NCBI GenBank assembly: GCA_004297805.1
Contig: SCTJ01000019.1
Span: 1 to 32,734 of the forward strand
Source: Patescibacteria group bacterium
GTDB lineage: Bacteria; Patescibacteriota; Minisyncoccia; Moranbacterales; SCTJ01
Length of the DNA stretch: 32,734 nucleotides
Direction of reading: 5' to 3'
Shown here: positions 13,901 through 23,614 of the stretch, piece after piece
Layout: the number at the start of each line of letters is the position of its first letter
Numbering within the stretch: the first letter of the stretch is position 1
The notes under the pieces: generated by a model
Databases searched by the model: none
Told to the model about the DNA's origin: nothing
What the model saw: the letters and a program-made list of their open reading frames with translations, nothing else
Program-made: the position numbers and the translations under genes

Positions 13901-14863
13901 TCAAAGGCAAGACTTGGTTTGGGATATGCTTTCTGAGGGAGCTTCTCTTGTCTCTGGGATAGATTCTTGTGTCACGGCTTCTATTTCAACTGGAGGGAGG
14001 GTTGCGATTAGATGAAAGAATTGATACCAGGCAACATGCTCGAAGGTTGCAAGTATCCCAAATATTCCGAGTGGACCCAGAAGTAAAAGTAACCAATCAA
14101 GAGTTGCAATCAGAGTGGATCCGCCTGCATGGCCGAGAGATAATTGGATCGGCAATATAACAATGCCGACGACGATGCTGACGAGCAATTCGATAACCGT
14201 GAGGATGAATAACAACAAGAGACTGGACAGGAAGTTATCGCGGAGGAGCGCATAGGCGATTCCGATGGATTCAACTGGGCGCAGCTGACCGAGCATTACA
14301 TAGAGCTGAGCGTAGGTCCTGATGAATGAAAGCGTCAAAACAATTCCCAAGAAAACGGCCAGCGCATAGGTAGTGATGATTGTAGCCGACTCGTTCAAAT
14401 TATTGGCCATCAATGAAACAATGGGTAGGGCCAAGAGTCCAAAGCAAATCGCGAGCACGCCCACGATCGCGGCCTCGATTACAATAAATTTTTTGAGTGA
14501 ACGAAATCCGGCGATCCAGCCCGTCCGTAGGGGGCGACTGTTTTTTTCATTGAGATGTTGCAAAGAGGAAAAGATCGCTCCCTTTGCGGCGAGTCGTATA
14601 GCCCAGACCCCGGCAATTATCAAAAGGGCGAAGGCTACGGCCAGAAAGACTAGGTTCGGATGCTGAGCATAGGTCATGCAGAGCGTTTCCCAGGCGCTAG
14701 TAGCTTGGCTAGCTGGGTCAGTGGTAGGCTGATTATAGCTGGCTCGTGGAACAGTTGAGCCCAGGGTTAATACTATTCCAAACAGCCAAAGAAATGGCTT
14801 TTCTCGGATAACTTTCCAAGCCGTGGAAATGACAGTAATGTATTGGGCACCAGTTAGTCTCAT
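13901..14863 (-). CDS. Multi-pass membrane protein of unknown function
   Basis: A 320-aa protein with about six membrane segments (roughly residues 25-40, 72-92, 128-155, 162-185, 210-240 and 255-280), an N-terminal amphipathic segment and an acidic soluble tail rich in Glu and Ser. The fold resembles the broad group of membrane proteins related to the GDPD membrane domain, but that is a weak impression. Its ATG overlaps the ftsH stop (ATGA), so it is translationally coupled to the FtsH protease and may be an FtsH-linked membrane factor. That role is inferred from position only. Confidence 0.75.
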   Translation of the reverse strand: MRLTGAQYITVISTAWKVIREKPFLWLFGIVLTLGSTVPRASYNQPTTDPASQATSAWETLCMTYAQHPNLVFLAVAFALLIIAGVWAIRLAAKGAIFSSLQHLNEKNSRPLRTGWIAGFRSLKKFIVIEAAIVGVLAICFGLLALPIVSLMANNLNESATIITTYALAVFLGIVLTLSFIRTYAQLYVMLGQLRPVESIGIAYALLRDNFLSSLLLLFILTVIELLVSIVVGIVILPIQLSLGHAGGSTLIATLDWLLLLLGPLGIFGILATFEHVAWYQFFHLIATLPPVEIEAVTQESIPETREAPSESISQTKSCL

Positions 14864-16737
14864 AGAACTTCAGCTGATGATGCGGGCGGGACTGCGGCTG
14901 CGGTCTCTGTGGGAGCAGCACTTGGTCTGCCAAGCAACGCATCAAACTCGTCTTTTTCAAGAGTTTCCTTTTCCAAGAGGGTCAAGGATATTTTTTCAAG
15001 TATTTCTCGGTGATCAGTCAGCAGCTTGGTGGCTACCTGCTCTGCTCCTGCAATAAACTTGGTTACTTCGCGATCAATTTCTAGTGCTGTGCCTTCAGAA
15101 TAATCTTGTTCCTCACTAATTTCTTTGCCTAGGAAAACTAGCTCTTCTTTTTTCCCAAAAGTGCGCGGACCCAGTGGGCTCATTCCATAGCGAGTCACCA
15201 TGCCACGAGCAATCCGGGTGGCTCGTTCCAAGTCGCTAGAAGCGCCAGTGGTCACCTCGCCAAATTTTAAGCGTTCGCTCACATGCCCGCCCAGGAGGGT
15301 GGCTAGTTCCGCTACAAGATATGAATATGAATGCAAGCGGCGGTCTTCGCTCGGCACAGCCATAGTATATCCGCCGGCCTGTCCGCGAGAAATGATCGAT
15401 ACCTTGTGGACCGGATCGGCTTTGGGCAAGAAGGAGGCAACCAAAGCATGGCCCGCTTCGTGGTAGGCGATGATTTCCTTCTCTGTTTTGCTGATAATCT
15501 TGCTTTTGCGTTCTGGGCCGAGCATCACTTTTTCAATCGAGTCACGCAGTTCAGTCATACCAATAACTTTTTTGTTGTGCCGCGCAGTCAAGATGGCGGC
15601 CTCGTTAAACAAATTGGCGAGGTCTGCGCCGGAAAACCCCGGGGTTCTTTCGGCTAAGGAGCGTAGCTCCACATTGCTTTCGAGAGCTTTATTTTTACTG
15701 TGAATCTTGAGGATATCTTCGCGCTCACTGATGTCTGGGAGATCAAGCACCACGCGGCGATCAAAGCGGCCTGGTCGCAGCAGAGCCGGATCCAAAACAT
15801 CTGGCCGATTAGTCGCAGCCATCACAATCACATTAGTGTCACCTTCGAAGCCATCCATTTCTACCAAAATTTGATTGAGGGTTTGTTCACGTTCATCGTG
15901 ACCACCACCGAGTCCTGCTCCGCGGTGTCGGCCGACGGCATCGATTTCATCGATAAAGACAATGGCCGGAGCCATTTTTTTGGCTTGCTTGAAAAGATCT
16001 CGGACGCGGCTGGCTCCCACGCCGACGAACATTTCCACGAATTCAGAGCCGCTAATATTGAAGAAGGGCACACCTGCTTCGCCGGCCACCGCTTTGGCCA
16101 AGAGTGTTTTTCCAGTGCCGGGTGAACCCAATAGCAGAACTCCTTTAGGAATTTTGGCGCCTAGATCAATAAACTTTTTTGGGTGTTTCAAAAATTCAAC
16201 AATTTCTTGCAGTTCTTCTTTGGCCTCTTTGGCTCCGGCCACATCCTTGAAAGTGGTGCGCTTCTTTTTATCCTTCGGATCAATCATGCGCGCGCGACTC
16301 AGACCGAAAGAAAGGGCCTGGGAGTTGCCACGCTGCGCTTGTCGCAGCATGAACCAAATGAAAGCCCCGATTAAGAGGACAGGGATCAAGAATGGCACAA
16401 TGGTGCCGACCCAAAAGGTAGTCGAAGAAACACCCTTAATCTCTAGCTGTACGCCGGCGAGTTTTTCCTTATCCACGCCGTAGTTGTTGAGTGATTCAGT
16501 GAGCGAACTTTCAAGTTCCTTGGTGGATTTTTCTTTGGTTCCGTCTTTCAAGTCTACCAGCAGGTTGTTTTCCTCGACCGAGATTTTCTGGACTTCCTCC
16601 TTGTTAATCTGACTCACGAGGTCGCCTAAGGTCACATCTTTGGGCTTTTTTTCGGGAGCACTATAGAGAATGAATATCCCCGAAACGAGCAGGAAGAGCA
16701 GGATCACCACAAAAAGGTTTTTGATCAACTTATCCAT
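14860..16737 (-). CDS. ftsH: ATP-dependent zinc metalloprotease FtsH
   Basis: FtsH is the hexameric membrane AAA+ protease that degrades misfolded membrane proteins and some regulators. The 625-aa protein has two N-terminal membrane helices (about residues 8-26 and 108-131) around an external domain and an AAA+ module. Walker A is GSPGTGKT (204-211), Walker B IVFIDEID, and the SRH has the [21 protein letters not shown] region. The zinc-site HEAGH is at 426-430, with a third ligand Asp near 502 (SSDLERA). Length and motifs are complete. It lies 21 nt after tilS in a gmk-tilS-ftsH operon; the tilS-ftsH pairing is common in bacteria. Confidence 0.98.
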   Translation of the reverse strand: MDKLIKNLFVVILLFLLVSGIFILYSAPEKKPKDVTLGDLVSQINKEEVQKISVEENNLLVDLKDGTKEKSTKELESSLTESLNNYGVDKEKLAGVQLEIKGVSSTTFWVGTIVPFLIPVLLIGAFIWFMLRQAQRGNSQALSFGLSRARMIDPKDKKKRTTFKDVAGAKEAKEELQEIVEFLKHPKKFIDLGAKIPKGVLLLGSPGTGKTLLAKAVAGEAGVPFFNISGSEFVEMFVGVGASRVRDLFKQAKKMAPAIVFIDEIDAVGRHRGAGLGGGHDEREQTLNQILVEMDGFEGDTNVIVMAATNRPDVLDPALLRPGRFDRRVVLDLPDISEREDILKIHSKNKALESNVELRSLAERTPGFSGADLANLFNEAAILTARHNKKVIGMTELRDSIEKVMLGPERKSKIISKTEKEIIAYHEAGHALVASFLPKADPVHKVSIISRGQAGGYTMAVPSEDRRLHSYSYLVAELATLLGGHVSERLKFGEVTTGASSDLERATRIARGMVTRYGMSPLGPRTFGKKEELVFLGKEISEEQDYSEGTALEIDREVTKFIAGAEQVATKLLTDHREILEKISLTLLEKETLEKDEFDALLGRPSAAPTETAAAVPPASSAEVL

Positions 16738-16758
16738 AGAGAATAGATAATAAAAAAT

Positions 16759-17736
16759 TTAAATAGACAATAGGGTCACTGTATCACCTTTCCGGACGAA
16801 TTTCAACCCGCGGAATTTGATCGTTTGGTGCTTGCTTTTCGTGCTTTGCAAGGCGCGAATGATCTCATGCGATTGAGAAAAACTAATGTTTTCCTGGGAC
16901 CCGGTCGTCTGCTGAATGGCCAGTCGTACCACTCGAGCTTGCAAGGCTGGGTCTAGCGATAGGAGCCGGCGAGCGCTGGAAAAGTATCCTTGTCGGTAAC
17001 GTTTCTCAGCTTGGATTTGTAAAAATAGCTCGTCGCGGCCAAGTGTCGTGGCGGTGTCAGCCAGGACCTCTTTGATGGATGGATTAAAATCTTTTTCTAG
17101 GGAAGGGATTAGTTTGTTACGGATTTTATTGCGCAAATAGGCGCTTTTTAGGTTAGTTTTGTCGGTTCGGAAGGGTTGTCTGGCCAGCGCTAGATGTTGC
17201 AAAATCTCCTGGCGGCTAGTGTTGAGAAGCGGCCTAATTAGGTGGTTTCTCCTGGGCTGAATGCCCGCCAAACCTCGCAGTCCGGCCCCGCGAATGAGAT
17301 GGAGAAGCACTGTCTCTGCTTGATCATCGCGATTGTGGGCGACAGCGATTAAGTCAAATTTATTTTCTTGGCGTACTTTTTCGAAGAATGCATAGCGAAT
17401 ATCGCGCAGCTCGTTTTCTGATGGCAATTTACTAAAGCTAAGCTGTAGGTTTTTCCAAAGCTTAGCTTTAGAAAACTTTAGAACCTCAATTTTAATTCCA
17501 TAATTCTCCGCTAACTTGCGTACAAATTGTTCATCTTTCTCACTATCCTTTCCGCGCAGGCCATAATTGACATTGGCAATGAGAATCTCCAGCGCATATT
17601 TTTTTTGCAGTTTCAAAAAAATATCCAAAAGACAGACCGAGTCCGGTCCGCCTGAAACACCGATGACAATTTTGGAACCCTTCTGCCAAAGATTGTTTTG
17701 GAAGGAAAAGTTCTGGATCCTTTTAATCAAGCTCAT
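16759..17736 (-). CDS. tilS: tRNA(Ile)-lysidine synthase
   Basis: TilS attaches lysine to C34 of tRNA-Ile(CAU), changing both its codon reading and its charging. The N-terminal PP-loop ATPase has SGGPDS (28-33), NVNYGLRG and the AHNRDDQAETVLLHLIRGAGLRGLAG region, all typical. The C-terminal part is short for the family (325 aa in total) but includes a helical domain. Its first 14 nt overlap the end of gmk, so the two are probably coupled. No SD is visible. Confidence 0.94.
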   Translation of the reverse strand: MSLIKRIQNFSFQNNLWQKGSKIVIGVSGGPDSVCLLDIFLKLQKKYALEILIANVNYGLRGKDSEKDEQFVRKLAENYGIKIEVLKFSKAKLWKNLQLSFSKLPSENELRDIRYAFFEKVRQENKFDLIAVAHNRDDQAETVLLHLIRGAGLRGLAGIQPRRNHLIRPLLNTSRQEILQHLALARQPFRTDKTNLKSAYLRNKIRNKLIPSLEKDFNPSIKEVLADTATTLGRDELFLQIQAEKRYRQGYFSSARRLLSLDPALQARVVRLAIQQTTGSQENISFSQSHEIIRALQSTKSKHQTIKFRGLKFVRKGDTVTLLSI

Positions 17737-18310
17737 AACCGGCCTGTTTTAGAATTTCTATTATCTCTTCCAATGCCTGATCCATCTTCCCATCTTTGTT
17801 TAGTACGCGATAATCATAGAGGGGACCTTCCTGTTCAATTTCGTGTTGGGCGTTGGCTAGTCTTTTGGCTAGTTCCTCGGCAGACAGTGACCCATCTCTA
17901 TTCTCGAGTCTGTGCTGCAGCTCCTCGAGCGAACTCGGGATGACGAAAATTGTAGTAGCGCCGTAATTCTTTTTGTAGTATTGAGCGCCGACCAGATCTG
18001 GGTTCACGATAACGATGTAGCCAGCGTTGAGTTTAGCATCCAAATCAATTTTATAGGTGCCGTAGTAAGTGTCGCGATTTTGAACGTAAGTATGTTCGAG
18101 AATGTTTCCAAGCTCAAGCTCATTCTGAAATTGTGACTTCGAGAAAAAATAATAATCATGCCCAGATTGTTCTTTGGCGCGCGGTGGACGAGTGGTCGCT
18201 GTGACCAAGCGTCGCATTCTAGGATAGCGCGTTAACAGCATCCGCGTTAGAGTGCTCTCGCCACTGCCGGTTGGGCCAGCAATAACAATTATTTTTTTGG
18301 GAGTAGTCAT
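17723..18310 (-). CDS. gmk: Guanylate kinase with a P-loop Lys-to-Glu change
   Basis: Guanylate kinase phosphorylates GMP to GDP with ATP. The 195-aa protein has the family layout: P-loop, ATTRPPRAKEQSGHDYYF GMP-binding region, DLVGAQYYK, and SLEELQHRLENR in the lid and C-terminal part. The P-loop reads GPTGSGES, so the invariant Lys of GxxxxGK(S/T) is Glu (codon GAG where AAG is expected, a one-base difference). If real, ATP binding and catalysis should be badly impaired, yet the frame is otherwise intact. The -10 TAAAAT ends 6 nt before the ATG, a leaderless layout. First gene of the gmk-tilS-ftsH operon. Confidence 0.88.
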   Translation of the reverse strand: MTTPKKIIVIAGPTGSGESTLTRMLLTRYPRMRRLVTATTRPPRAKEQSGHDYYFFSKSQFQNELELGNILEHTYVQNRDTYYGTYKIDLDAKLNAGYIVIVNPDLVGAQYYKKNYGATTIFVIPSSLEELQHRLENRDGSLSAEELAKRLANAQHEIEQEGPLYDYRVLNKDGKMDQALEEIIEILKQAGYELD

Positions 18311-18316
18311 GACTTT

Positions 18317-18345
18317 ATTTTAGCATTTTGCCCACATAAGTTTAA
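18317..18345 (-). promoter_or_regulatory. gmk operon promoter (leaderless layout)
   Basis: Minus-strand -35 TTAAAC (18340-18345), 17-nt spacer, extended -10 TGC-TAAAAT (hexamer 18317-18322). The gmk ATG follows after 6 nt. Confidence 0.65.
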
Positions 18346-18374
18346 GTAGCAAGCGAGCGGGAGATACGACTACT

Positions 18375-18398
18375 AAAAAAGCCGATAAAATCGGCTCT
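18375..18398 (-). terminator. Terminator of the S1 gene
   Basis: On the minus strand GAGCCGA / TCGGCTTTTTT: a 6-bp AGCCGA / TCGGCT stem with a 5-nt loop and a run of six T. It separates the S1 gene from the gmk promoter. Confidence 0.8.
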
Positions 18399-18422
18399 TT
18401 TAGCACTAATAGAAAGCCGAAA

Positions 18423-19667
18423 CTATTTCTCTTTTTTGGCCTCCTTAGTCTCTCCATCTTTGACTATCATTAGACCCATGCGGTGCTCGCGCGGCTCGAT
18501 GGAAAGTATTTTCCAGTTGTAGGCTTCTCCGGAGCGGAGGACTTCTTCAATGCGTTTGTCTGGATAGACTTCACGGAACTCACTCACATGCGCTAGGCCA
18601 TGAATGTTTTCGTCTAAATAAACGAAAGCTCCGAAAGGATTGATCTTGTCGACTTTGCCAGACACAATTTCACCAACCTTATATTTATCACCGATCTCAG
18701 TCCAAGGATCTTTTTTGAGAGCCTTCATGGAGAGTGAGATGCGAGTGTCATCGATGCCGATAATTTGAGCGCCAATCTTGTCTCCCGTTTTGACAATCTT
18801 GCGTGGGTCATCAATGAGTTGCCAGGCCAGTTCAGAAATGTGGACCAAGCCCTCCAGTCGATCAGCCTCATTGGTGGAATCTTTCAGCGCTGGTGGGAAA
18901 AATTTAACAAAGGCTCCAAAATCAACCACGCCACTCACTTCGCCTTCGATTACATCGCCCGGCTTCAGCTGGGAAATGGCTTTGCGATCGCGGTCACTCA
19001 CGGCTGCCTTTTCACTCACAATCAACTTCTCGGCAGCTCGATCGACGTCAATTACGCGCACACTCAATTCTTGGCTAACCAACTTTTTGAGTAGGGCCAG
19101 GATTTTAGTCTTGTCACCATCTTCAACGCGTGGGTAGTGTTCATTGGAGAGCTGAGAGACTGGCAGAAATCCGGTAATGCCATTGAGCTCCACCATGAGC
19201 CCTCCCTTGTTAGCATCCAAAATTTTGATGCCGAGAGTCTCTTGCAAATCACGCTTGGATTCGAGGTCATCCCAGGATTTCTCATAGGAAGCTTCGCGGA
19301 TGGAGAGTTCAATGTTGCCATCTTCATTTTCCAAAGAGGTCAGAGTAGCACTCACTACATCTCCCACGCGGAGTTTATTGTGCATGCGGGTCCCATCCTT
19401 GATTTCTTTGCCAATGACGACGCCCGTACCGACTGGTCCCAGGTCTAGCAGAATTTGGCTAGAGGCAATATCAATCACAGTTCCATGCACCACATCGCCC
19501 ACTTCTGGGATGCGAATCGTGTTAATTGCCAGCAATTGGCCCATAGGCGAATCGTCAACCTGATCGGCCACTGCTACCGGGGTGGCAGCGCTGGTTATTT
19601 CTGGTTCCTTGATCTTGTCCACCTCTTCAACCAATTTGTTGAAGATGTCTTGTTGATTCGAGCTCAT
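18423..19667 (-). CDS. rpsA: 30S ribosomal protein S1 (about four S1 domains)
   Basis: S1-type RNA-binding protein that helps mRNA engage the 30S subunit. The 414-aa protein has about four OB-fold S1 repeats. The first starts near EVGDVVHGTVIDI, then a degenerate repeat with GGLMVELNGITGFLPVSQL, a third near KPGDVIEGEVSGVVDFGAFV and a fourth near KVGEIVSGKVDKINPFGAFV. E. coli S1 has six, so this is the short type common in other phyla. The tail is lysine-rich. No SD precedes the ATG. An AT-rich leader with hairpins lies upstream and could hold autoregulation. Confidence 0.92.
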   Translation of the reverse strand: MSSNQQDIFNKLVEEVDKIKEPEITSAATPVAVADQVDDSPMGQLLAINTIRIPEVGDVVHGTVIDIASSQILLDLGPVGTGVVIGKEIKDGTRMHNKLRVGDVVSATLTSLENEDGNIELSIREASYEKSWDDLESKRDLQETLGIKILDANKGGLMVELNGITGFLPVSQLSNEHYPRVEDGDKTKILALLKKLVSQELSVRVIDVDRAAEKLIVSEKAAVSDRDRKAISQLKPGDVIEGEVSGVVDFGAFVKFFPPALKDSTNEADRLEGLVHISELAWQLIDDPRKIVKTGDKIGAQIIGIDDTRISLSMKALKKDPWTEIGDKYKVGEIVSGKVDKINPFGAFVYLDENIHGLAHVSEFREVYPDKRIEEVLRSGEAYNWKILSIEPREHRMGLMIVKDGETKEAKKEK

Positions 19668-19683
19668 ATTATATAGATATTGA

Positions 19684-19757
19684 GCGAGTGCGCCGATCTC
19701 GCATTATAAATTATTGGCGCAAAAAACAAAAAATCCTATGTGTAAAAACAAATAGGA
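19684..19757. promoter_or_regulatory. S1 upstream region with -10 box and hairpins
   Basis: On the minus strand a TATAAT (19703-19708) lies about 35 nt before the S1 start. Its best -35 is a weak TTTGTT 16 nt further up. GCGAG / CTCGC (19684-19702) forms a small hairpin at the expected transcript start. TCCTAT / ATAGGA (19734-19757), followed on the minus strand by TTTTTT, looks like a weak terminator or attenuator. On the plus side CGGGAT / ATCCCG (19777-19794) is another hairpin. Whether S1 binds here is unknown. Confidence 0.35.
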
Positions 19758-19865
19758 AATACCAACTAAGCAACTTCGGGATTAAGGCATCCCGTATTCA
19801 GTTGTTTAATAGTTATCCCCTAGCTCACAGACTAGCGGATTATGTCTTTTTTGGCAAGGCCCGGC

Positions 19866-19894
19866 TCGACAAGCCGCTCCACACATGATAAAAT
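19866..19894 (+). promoter_or_regulatory. Promoter of the MBL-fold gene
   Basis: -35 TCGACA (19866-19871), 17-nt spacer, extended -10 TGA-TAAAAT (hexamer 19889-19894). The leader to the ATG at 19952 would be about 50 nt. Confidence 0.55.
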
Positions 19895-19951
19895 AGTCAT
19901 GCTGGAACTGAAAAAAGTTAACTTAAATAGGCCAATTTTCCTGAAAAAACT

Positions 19952-20614
19952 ATGAATATTGTCTACTACGGGCACTCTTGTTTTAAGGTAACTACCAAGC
20001 CATCTGGACGTGCGACTGACGACGTGGTGGCGTTTTTTGATCCATTCGATCGTTCGGTCGGTTTGCGTCCGCCACAAGGGCATGCCGATGCGGTGTTTGT
20101 GTCTCACCACCATCCAGACCACGACAATATTAGTCTATTAAAGGACGATCCAGTCGTGATTGACACCCCCGGAGAATATGCGATTAAAGGCATGAATGTG
20201 GTCGGAATCGATGCTCCGCATGACAGCCAAGACGGGGCGGAACGGGGTCGCGTCACGATTTTTGTAGCGGAAACTGAGGAATTACGTTTATGCCATCTGG
20301 GTGATTTGGGCGGAGATCTGACTGGTGAGCAACTTGAGCAATTGGAGGGCGTGGATGTTCTTTTCATCCCGGTTGGCGGAGTTTATACGATTGATGGACG
20401 ACAAGCCGCTGATTTAGTGCGTAAAATAGAGCCAAAGATCGTGATTCCCATGCACTACAAGCTTAAGGATACGACCATTAAGATTGAAGATGAGAAGAAA
20501 TTTTGCTCGCAAATGGGCAATTGCCCCAAAGAGCGGGTGGCCAAACTAACTATCAAAAAGAAGGACCTGGAGGGCAAAAACATGGAAGTGGTGCTGATGG
20601 ATCTGGTAAACTAG
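19952..20614 (+). CDS. MBL-fold metal-dependent hydrolase (UlaG/UPF0173-like)
   Basis: A 220-aa metallo-beta-lactamase-fold protein. The metal motif HHHPDHD is at 52-58; later ligands are LGDLGG (about residue 117) and IPMHYK. The N-terminus MNIVYYGHSCFKV is typical of the COG2220 group, whose members are Zn or Mn hydrolases of varied and often unknown substrates. There is no SD; a promoter lies about 60 bp upstream. It is followed by a small membrane protein and gyrA on the same strand, 24 and 22 nt apart, so the three probably share a transcript. Confidence 0.87.
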   Translation: MNIVYYGHSCFKVTTKPSGRATDDVVAFFDPFDRSVGLRPPQGHADAVFVSHHHPDHDNISLLKDDPVVIDTPGEYAIKGMNVVGIDAPHDSQDGAERGRVTIFVAETEELRLCHLGDLGGDLTGEQLEQLEGVDVLFIPVGGVYTIDGRQAADLVRKIEPKIVIPMHYKLKDTTIKIEDEKKFCSQMGNCPKERVAKLTIKKKDLEGKNMEVVLMDLVN

Positions 20615-20638
20615 CTGTCCGATGGATCGGATTATCCT

Positions 20639-21028
20639 ATGAAAATCAGTGAACGAATAGAAAAAGTGCGCCAAGAGCCGGAACATGTCCGTGTGCGTTA
20701 TGTTTGGGGTTCAGTGGTTGCCTCGATGGTCGTGGTGCTATTGATCTGGGTTGTTTCCCTGAAGGCCAACATGGCCAAGATTAAAATTGAGGTCCCGGCT
20801 TCCAACGGATTGTCACAAGAATGGGATCAGTTGAAGGGGCAATCGCAATCAATTCGGTCACTGATGGAAACTGAACCCATGTCGGATGATAGTATCGGCC
20901 AGGACAGTAGCGGGAATCTCGATTATAATCTCGTACCGGACGAAAATAGTGCGCCGTTACCAACAGCAACACCTAGTCAGCCGGCAGCAACTAGTTCCCC
21001 AGATTTGAAAACGACACCAGTCAAATAA
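20639..21028 (+). CDS. Small membrane-anchored protein of unknown function
   Basis: A 129-aa protein with a charged N-terminus ([20 protein letters not shown]), one membrane helix at about residues 26-44 and an outer segment. The segment ends in a Pro/Ser/Thr-rich tail (residues about 100-129) typical of a disordered linker. Topology is probably N-in. It sits between the MBL-fold gene and gyrA and is likely co-transcribed with both. No family recognised. Confidence 0.7.
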   Translation: MKISERIEKVRQEPEHVRVRYVWGSVVASMVVVLLIWVVSLKANMAKIKIEVPASNGLSQEWDQLKGQSQSIRSLMETEPMSDDSIGQDSSGNLDYNLVPDENSAPLPTATPSQPAATSSPDLKTTPVK

Positions 21029-21050
21029 TATATCAAAAGTAAAAGATCTT

Positions 21051-23489
21051 ATGGATCAGATAAACGGGCAAATTAGCGCTCGGGAGATTACCGATGAGGT
21101 GCAGCAGTCATATTTGGATTACGCCATGAGCGTGATTGTTTCGCGCGCCCTTCCGGATGTGCGAGACGGTTTGAAGCCGGTACACCGCCGCATTCTCTAT
21201 GCGATGTGGGACATGGGGCTCAAGCACAATGTGAAATTCCGCAAATCAGCCACGGTGGTCGGAGAAGTGCTGGGTAAATATCATCCCCATGGCGATGTGG
21301 CGGTTTATGACTCCATGGTGCGTATGGCGCAAGACTTCTCTCTGCGCTATCCACTGGTGAATGGCCAAGGAAACTTTGGATCGATGGATGGCGACGGCGC
21401 AGCAGCTATGCGTTATACCGAGGCCAAACTGACAGCCATGGCCGAGGAGATGCTAATGGATATTGATAAAGATACGGTTAATTTTGTCGATAACTACGAC
21501 GGAACCAAAAAAGAACCATCCGTGTTGCCGGCGCGTTTGCCGCAGTTGCTGCTCAATGGCACTGTGGGTATCGCCGTGGGCATGGCCACTAATATTCCGC
21601 CGCACAACTTGACCGAAGTTATCGATGCCACTACACACCTGATCGACAATCCAGAAGCGACGGTGGATGATTTGATGCAGTTTGTGAAAGGCCCAGACTT
21701 TCCAACTGGCGGTATTATCTATAATTCGCGAGATATCAAAGAGGCCTACTCAGTGGGTAAGGGTCGGATTATCACGCGGGCCAAAGCGGAAATTGTGGAA
21801 ACCAAGGCGGGTGCCTTCCAGATTATTGTGACTGAGATGACCTATGCGACCAACAAGGCAACGCTGCTGGAAAAGATTGCTGACTTGGTGCGCGATGGCA
21901 AGCTGCAAGGCATCCGGGATCTGCGCGATGAATCCAATAAGGATGGTGTGCGCATTGTGGTGGATTTGAAGAAAGATGCTTTCCCGCAGAAGGTGCTCAA
22001 CAAATTGTATTCCATGACGGACTTGCAAAAGAATTTCGGAGTCAACATGCTGGCCCTGGTGAACGGGATCGAGCCGCAGATTTTGAGCCTCAAAGCGATT
22101 CTGGAGCATTACGTGGCTCACCGCAAAGAAGTGGTGACACGCCGCACGCAGTTTGATTTGGATCGGGCCAAAGAGCGAGCCCACATTTTGGAGGGACTCA
22201 AGAAAGCCCTCGATCACATTGATGCTATCATCGCTCTGATTAAGAAGTCTCCGGATCGGGATGTAGCGCATGCCAATTTGATGAAGGCCTTCAAATTCTC
22301 AGAGCGACAGGCCACGGCGATTTTGGAAATGCGCTTGCAGACCTTGGCTGGCCTGGAACGCAAAAAAATCGAAGACGAACTCAAAGAAAAATTGATTCTG
22401 ATTGCTTTCCTGGAAGATCTCTTGAAGCATCCCAAAAAGATTTTGGCCATCATCAAAACCGAATTGGCTGAAATCCGTGAAAAATATGGCGATGAGCGTA
22501 AGACGAAGGTGGTGAAAGGCGGTATTGGAGAATTCAAGCAGGAGGATTTGATTCCCAATGAAGAGGCTATTATCACATTGTCCCAGGATGGCTATGTGAA
22601 GCGCATGAACCCGTCGGTCTATCGCGTGCAAAAGCGCGGCGGCAAAGGTGTGATTGGCGCCACCACCAAAGAGGGCGATTCAATCGACCAAATGACGAGC
22701 GTAATGGCGCATGACAACCTCATGTTTTTCACTGACACTGGCAAGGTTTTCCAAACCAAGGCCTATGAAATTCCAGAATCATCTCGCACGGCCAAGGGTC
22801 AGGCGGTGGTGAACTTCTTGCAACTTTCGCCAGAAGAAAAAATCACGGAGATGATTGCCTATAACAAAGACGACAATTATAAATTCTTCTTCATGACTAC
22901 GGCCAACGGCAACGTGAAGAAATCCAATATCGCGGAATTTGATAACGTGCGCCGCAGTGGTCTTATTGCTATCAAACTGGACAAGGGCGATACGCTGGGC
23001 TGGGTCAAGCCGACTACTGGGACGGATGAAGTGGTGATTACCACGGCCAATGGTCAGGCCATTCACTTCAAAGAATCAGACGTGCGCGCTATGGGCCGGA
23101 ACGCAGCCGGTGTGCGCGGTATCAAGTTGCGCAAGGAGGATCGTGTGGTGGGTACGGACGTGGTATTCAAAGGTCAAAAGGGCAATCAGCTGATGATCAT
23201 TTCTGAAAACGGATTTGGGAAGCGCACGGATCTCAAACAATACAAAATTCAAAAGCGTGGCGGGTCTGGGATCAAGACCTCCAGCGTCACGGCCAAGACT
23301 GGCAAATTGATCGGCGCTAATGTGGTGAATATGGATGACATGGAAGTTGATCTGATTATCACCTCTGAGCAGGGCCAGATCATTCGCATCCCGCTCAAGA
23401 GCGTCTCGGCCCTTGGTCGCGCCACGCAAGGGGTGAGAATCATGAAGCCGGCACCGGGTGACAAAATCTCAGCCTCCGCAGTATTATGA
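21051..23489 (+). CDS. gyrA: DNA gyrase subunit A
   Basis: GyrA cuts and rejoins DNA and, with GyrB, introduces negative supercoils. The 812-aa protein starts with the conserved [21 protein letters not shown] region and has the active-site Tyr at about 122 ([10 protein letters not shown]). The quinolone-resistance region is around residues 66-105, with HPHGD at 78-82. The C-terminal beta-pinwheel has a GyrA-box-like QKRGGKG, which supports gyrase rather than topoisomerase IV. There is no SD. A strong terminator follows. Confidence 0.97.
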   Translation: MDQINGQISAREITDEVQQSYLDYAMSVIVSRALPDVRDGLKPVHRRILYAMWDMGLKHNVKFRKSATVVGEVLGKYHPHGDVAVYDSMVRMAQDFSLRYPLVNGQGNFGSMDGDGAAAMRYTEAKLTAMAEEMLMDIDKDTVNFVDNYDGTKKEPSVLPARLPQLLLNGTVGIAVGMATNIPPHNLTEVIDATTHLIDNPEATVDDLMQFVKGPDFPTGGIIYNSRDIKEAYSVGKGRIITRAKAEIVETKAGAFQIIVTEMTYATNKATLLEKIADLVRDGKLQGIRDLRDESNKDGVRIVVDLKKDAFPQKVLNKLYSMTDLQKNFGVNMLALVNGIEPQILSLKAILEHYVAHRKEVVTRRTQFDLDRAKERAHILEGLKKALDHIDAIIALIKKSPDRDVAHANLMKAFKFSERQATAILEMRLQTLAGLERKKIEDELKEKLILIAFLEDLLKHPKKILAIIKTELAEIREKYGDERKTKVVKGGIGEFKQEDLIPNEEAIITLSQDGYVKRMNPSVYRVQKRGGKGVIGATTKEGDSIDQMTSVMAHDNLMFFTDTGKVFQTKAYEIPESSRTAKGQAVVNFLQLSPEEKITEMIAYNKDDNYKFFFMTTANGNVKKSNIAEFDNVRRSGLIAIKLDKGDTLGWVKPTTGTDEVVITTANGQAIHFKESDVRAMGRNAAGVRGIKLRKEDRVVGTDVVFKGQKGNQLMIISENGFGKRTDLKQYKIQKRGGSGIKTSSVTAKTGKLIGANVVNMDDMEVDLIITSEQGQIIRIPLKSVSALGRATQGVRIMKPAPGDKISASAVL

Positions 23490-23524
23490 GCTAGATTCTA
23501 GGATTTAGTTTGTAGCTTTTAGGA

Positions 23525-23551
23525 AGGGCGATCCAGGTGGATCGCCCTTTT
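23525..23551 (+). terminator. gyrA terminator
   Basis: AGGGCGATCC / GGATCGCCCT stem with a 4-nt loop followed by TTT. Confidence 0.88.
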
Positions 23552-23562
23552 AGTAAAACAAG

Positions 23563-23596
23563 AAAACGCCCCATTGCAGTTTTGCAACGGGGCGTT
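23563..23596 (-). terminator. Terminator of the radical SAM gene
   Basis: On the minus strand AACGCCCC / GGGGCGTT, extended by TTGCA / TGCAA, followed by TTTTC. It lies 19 nt past the radical SAM stop. Confidence 0.85.
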
Positions 23597-23614
23597 GGGC
23601 ACCTCCTTGGGTGA

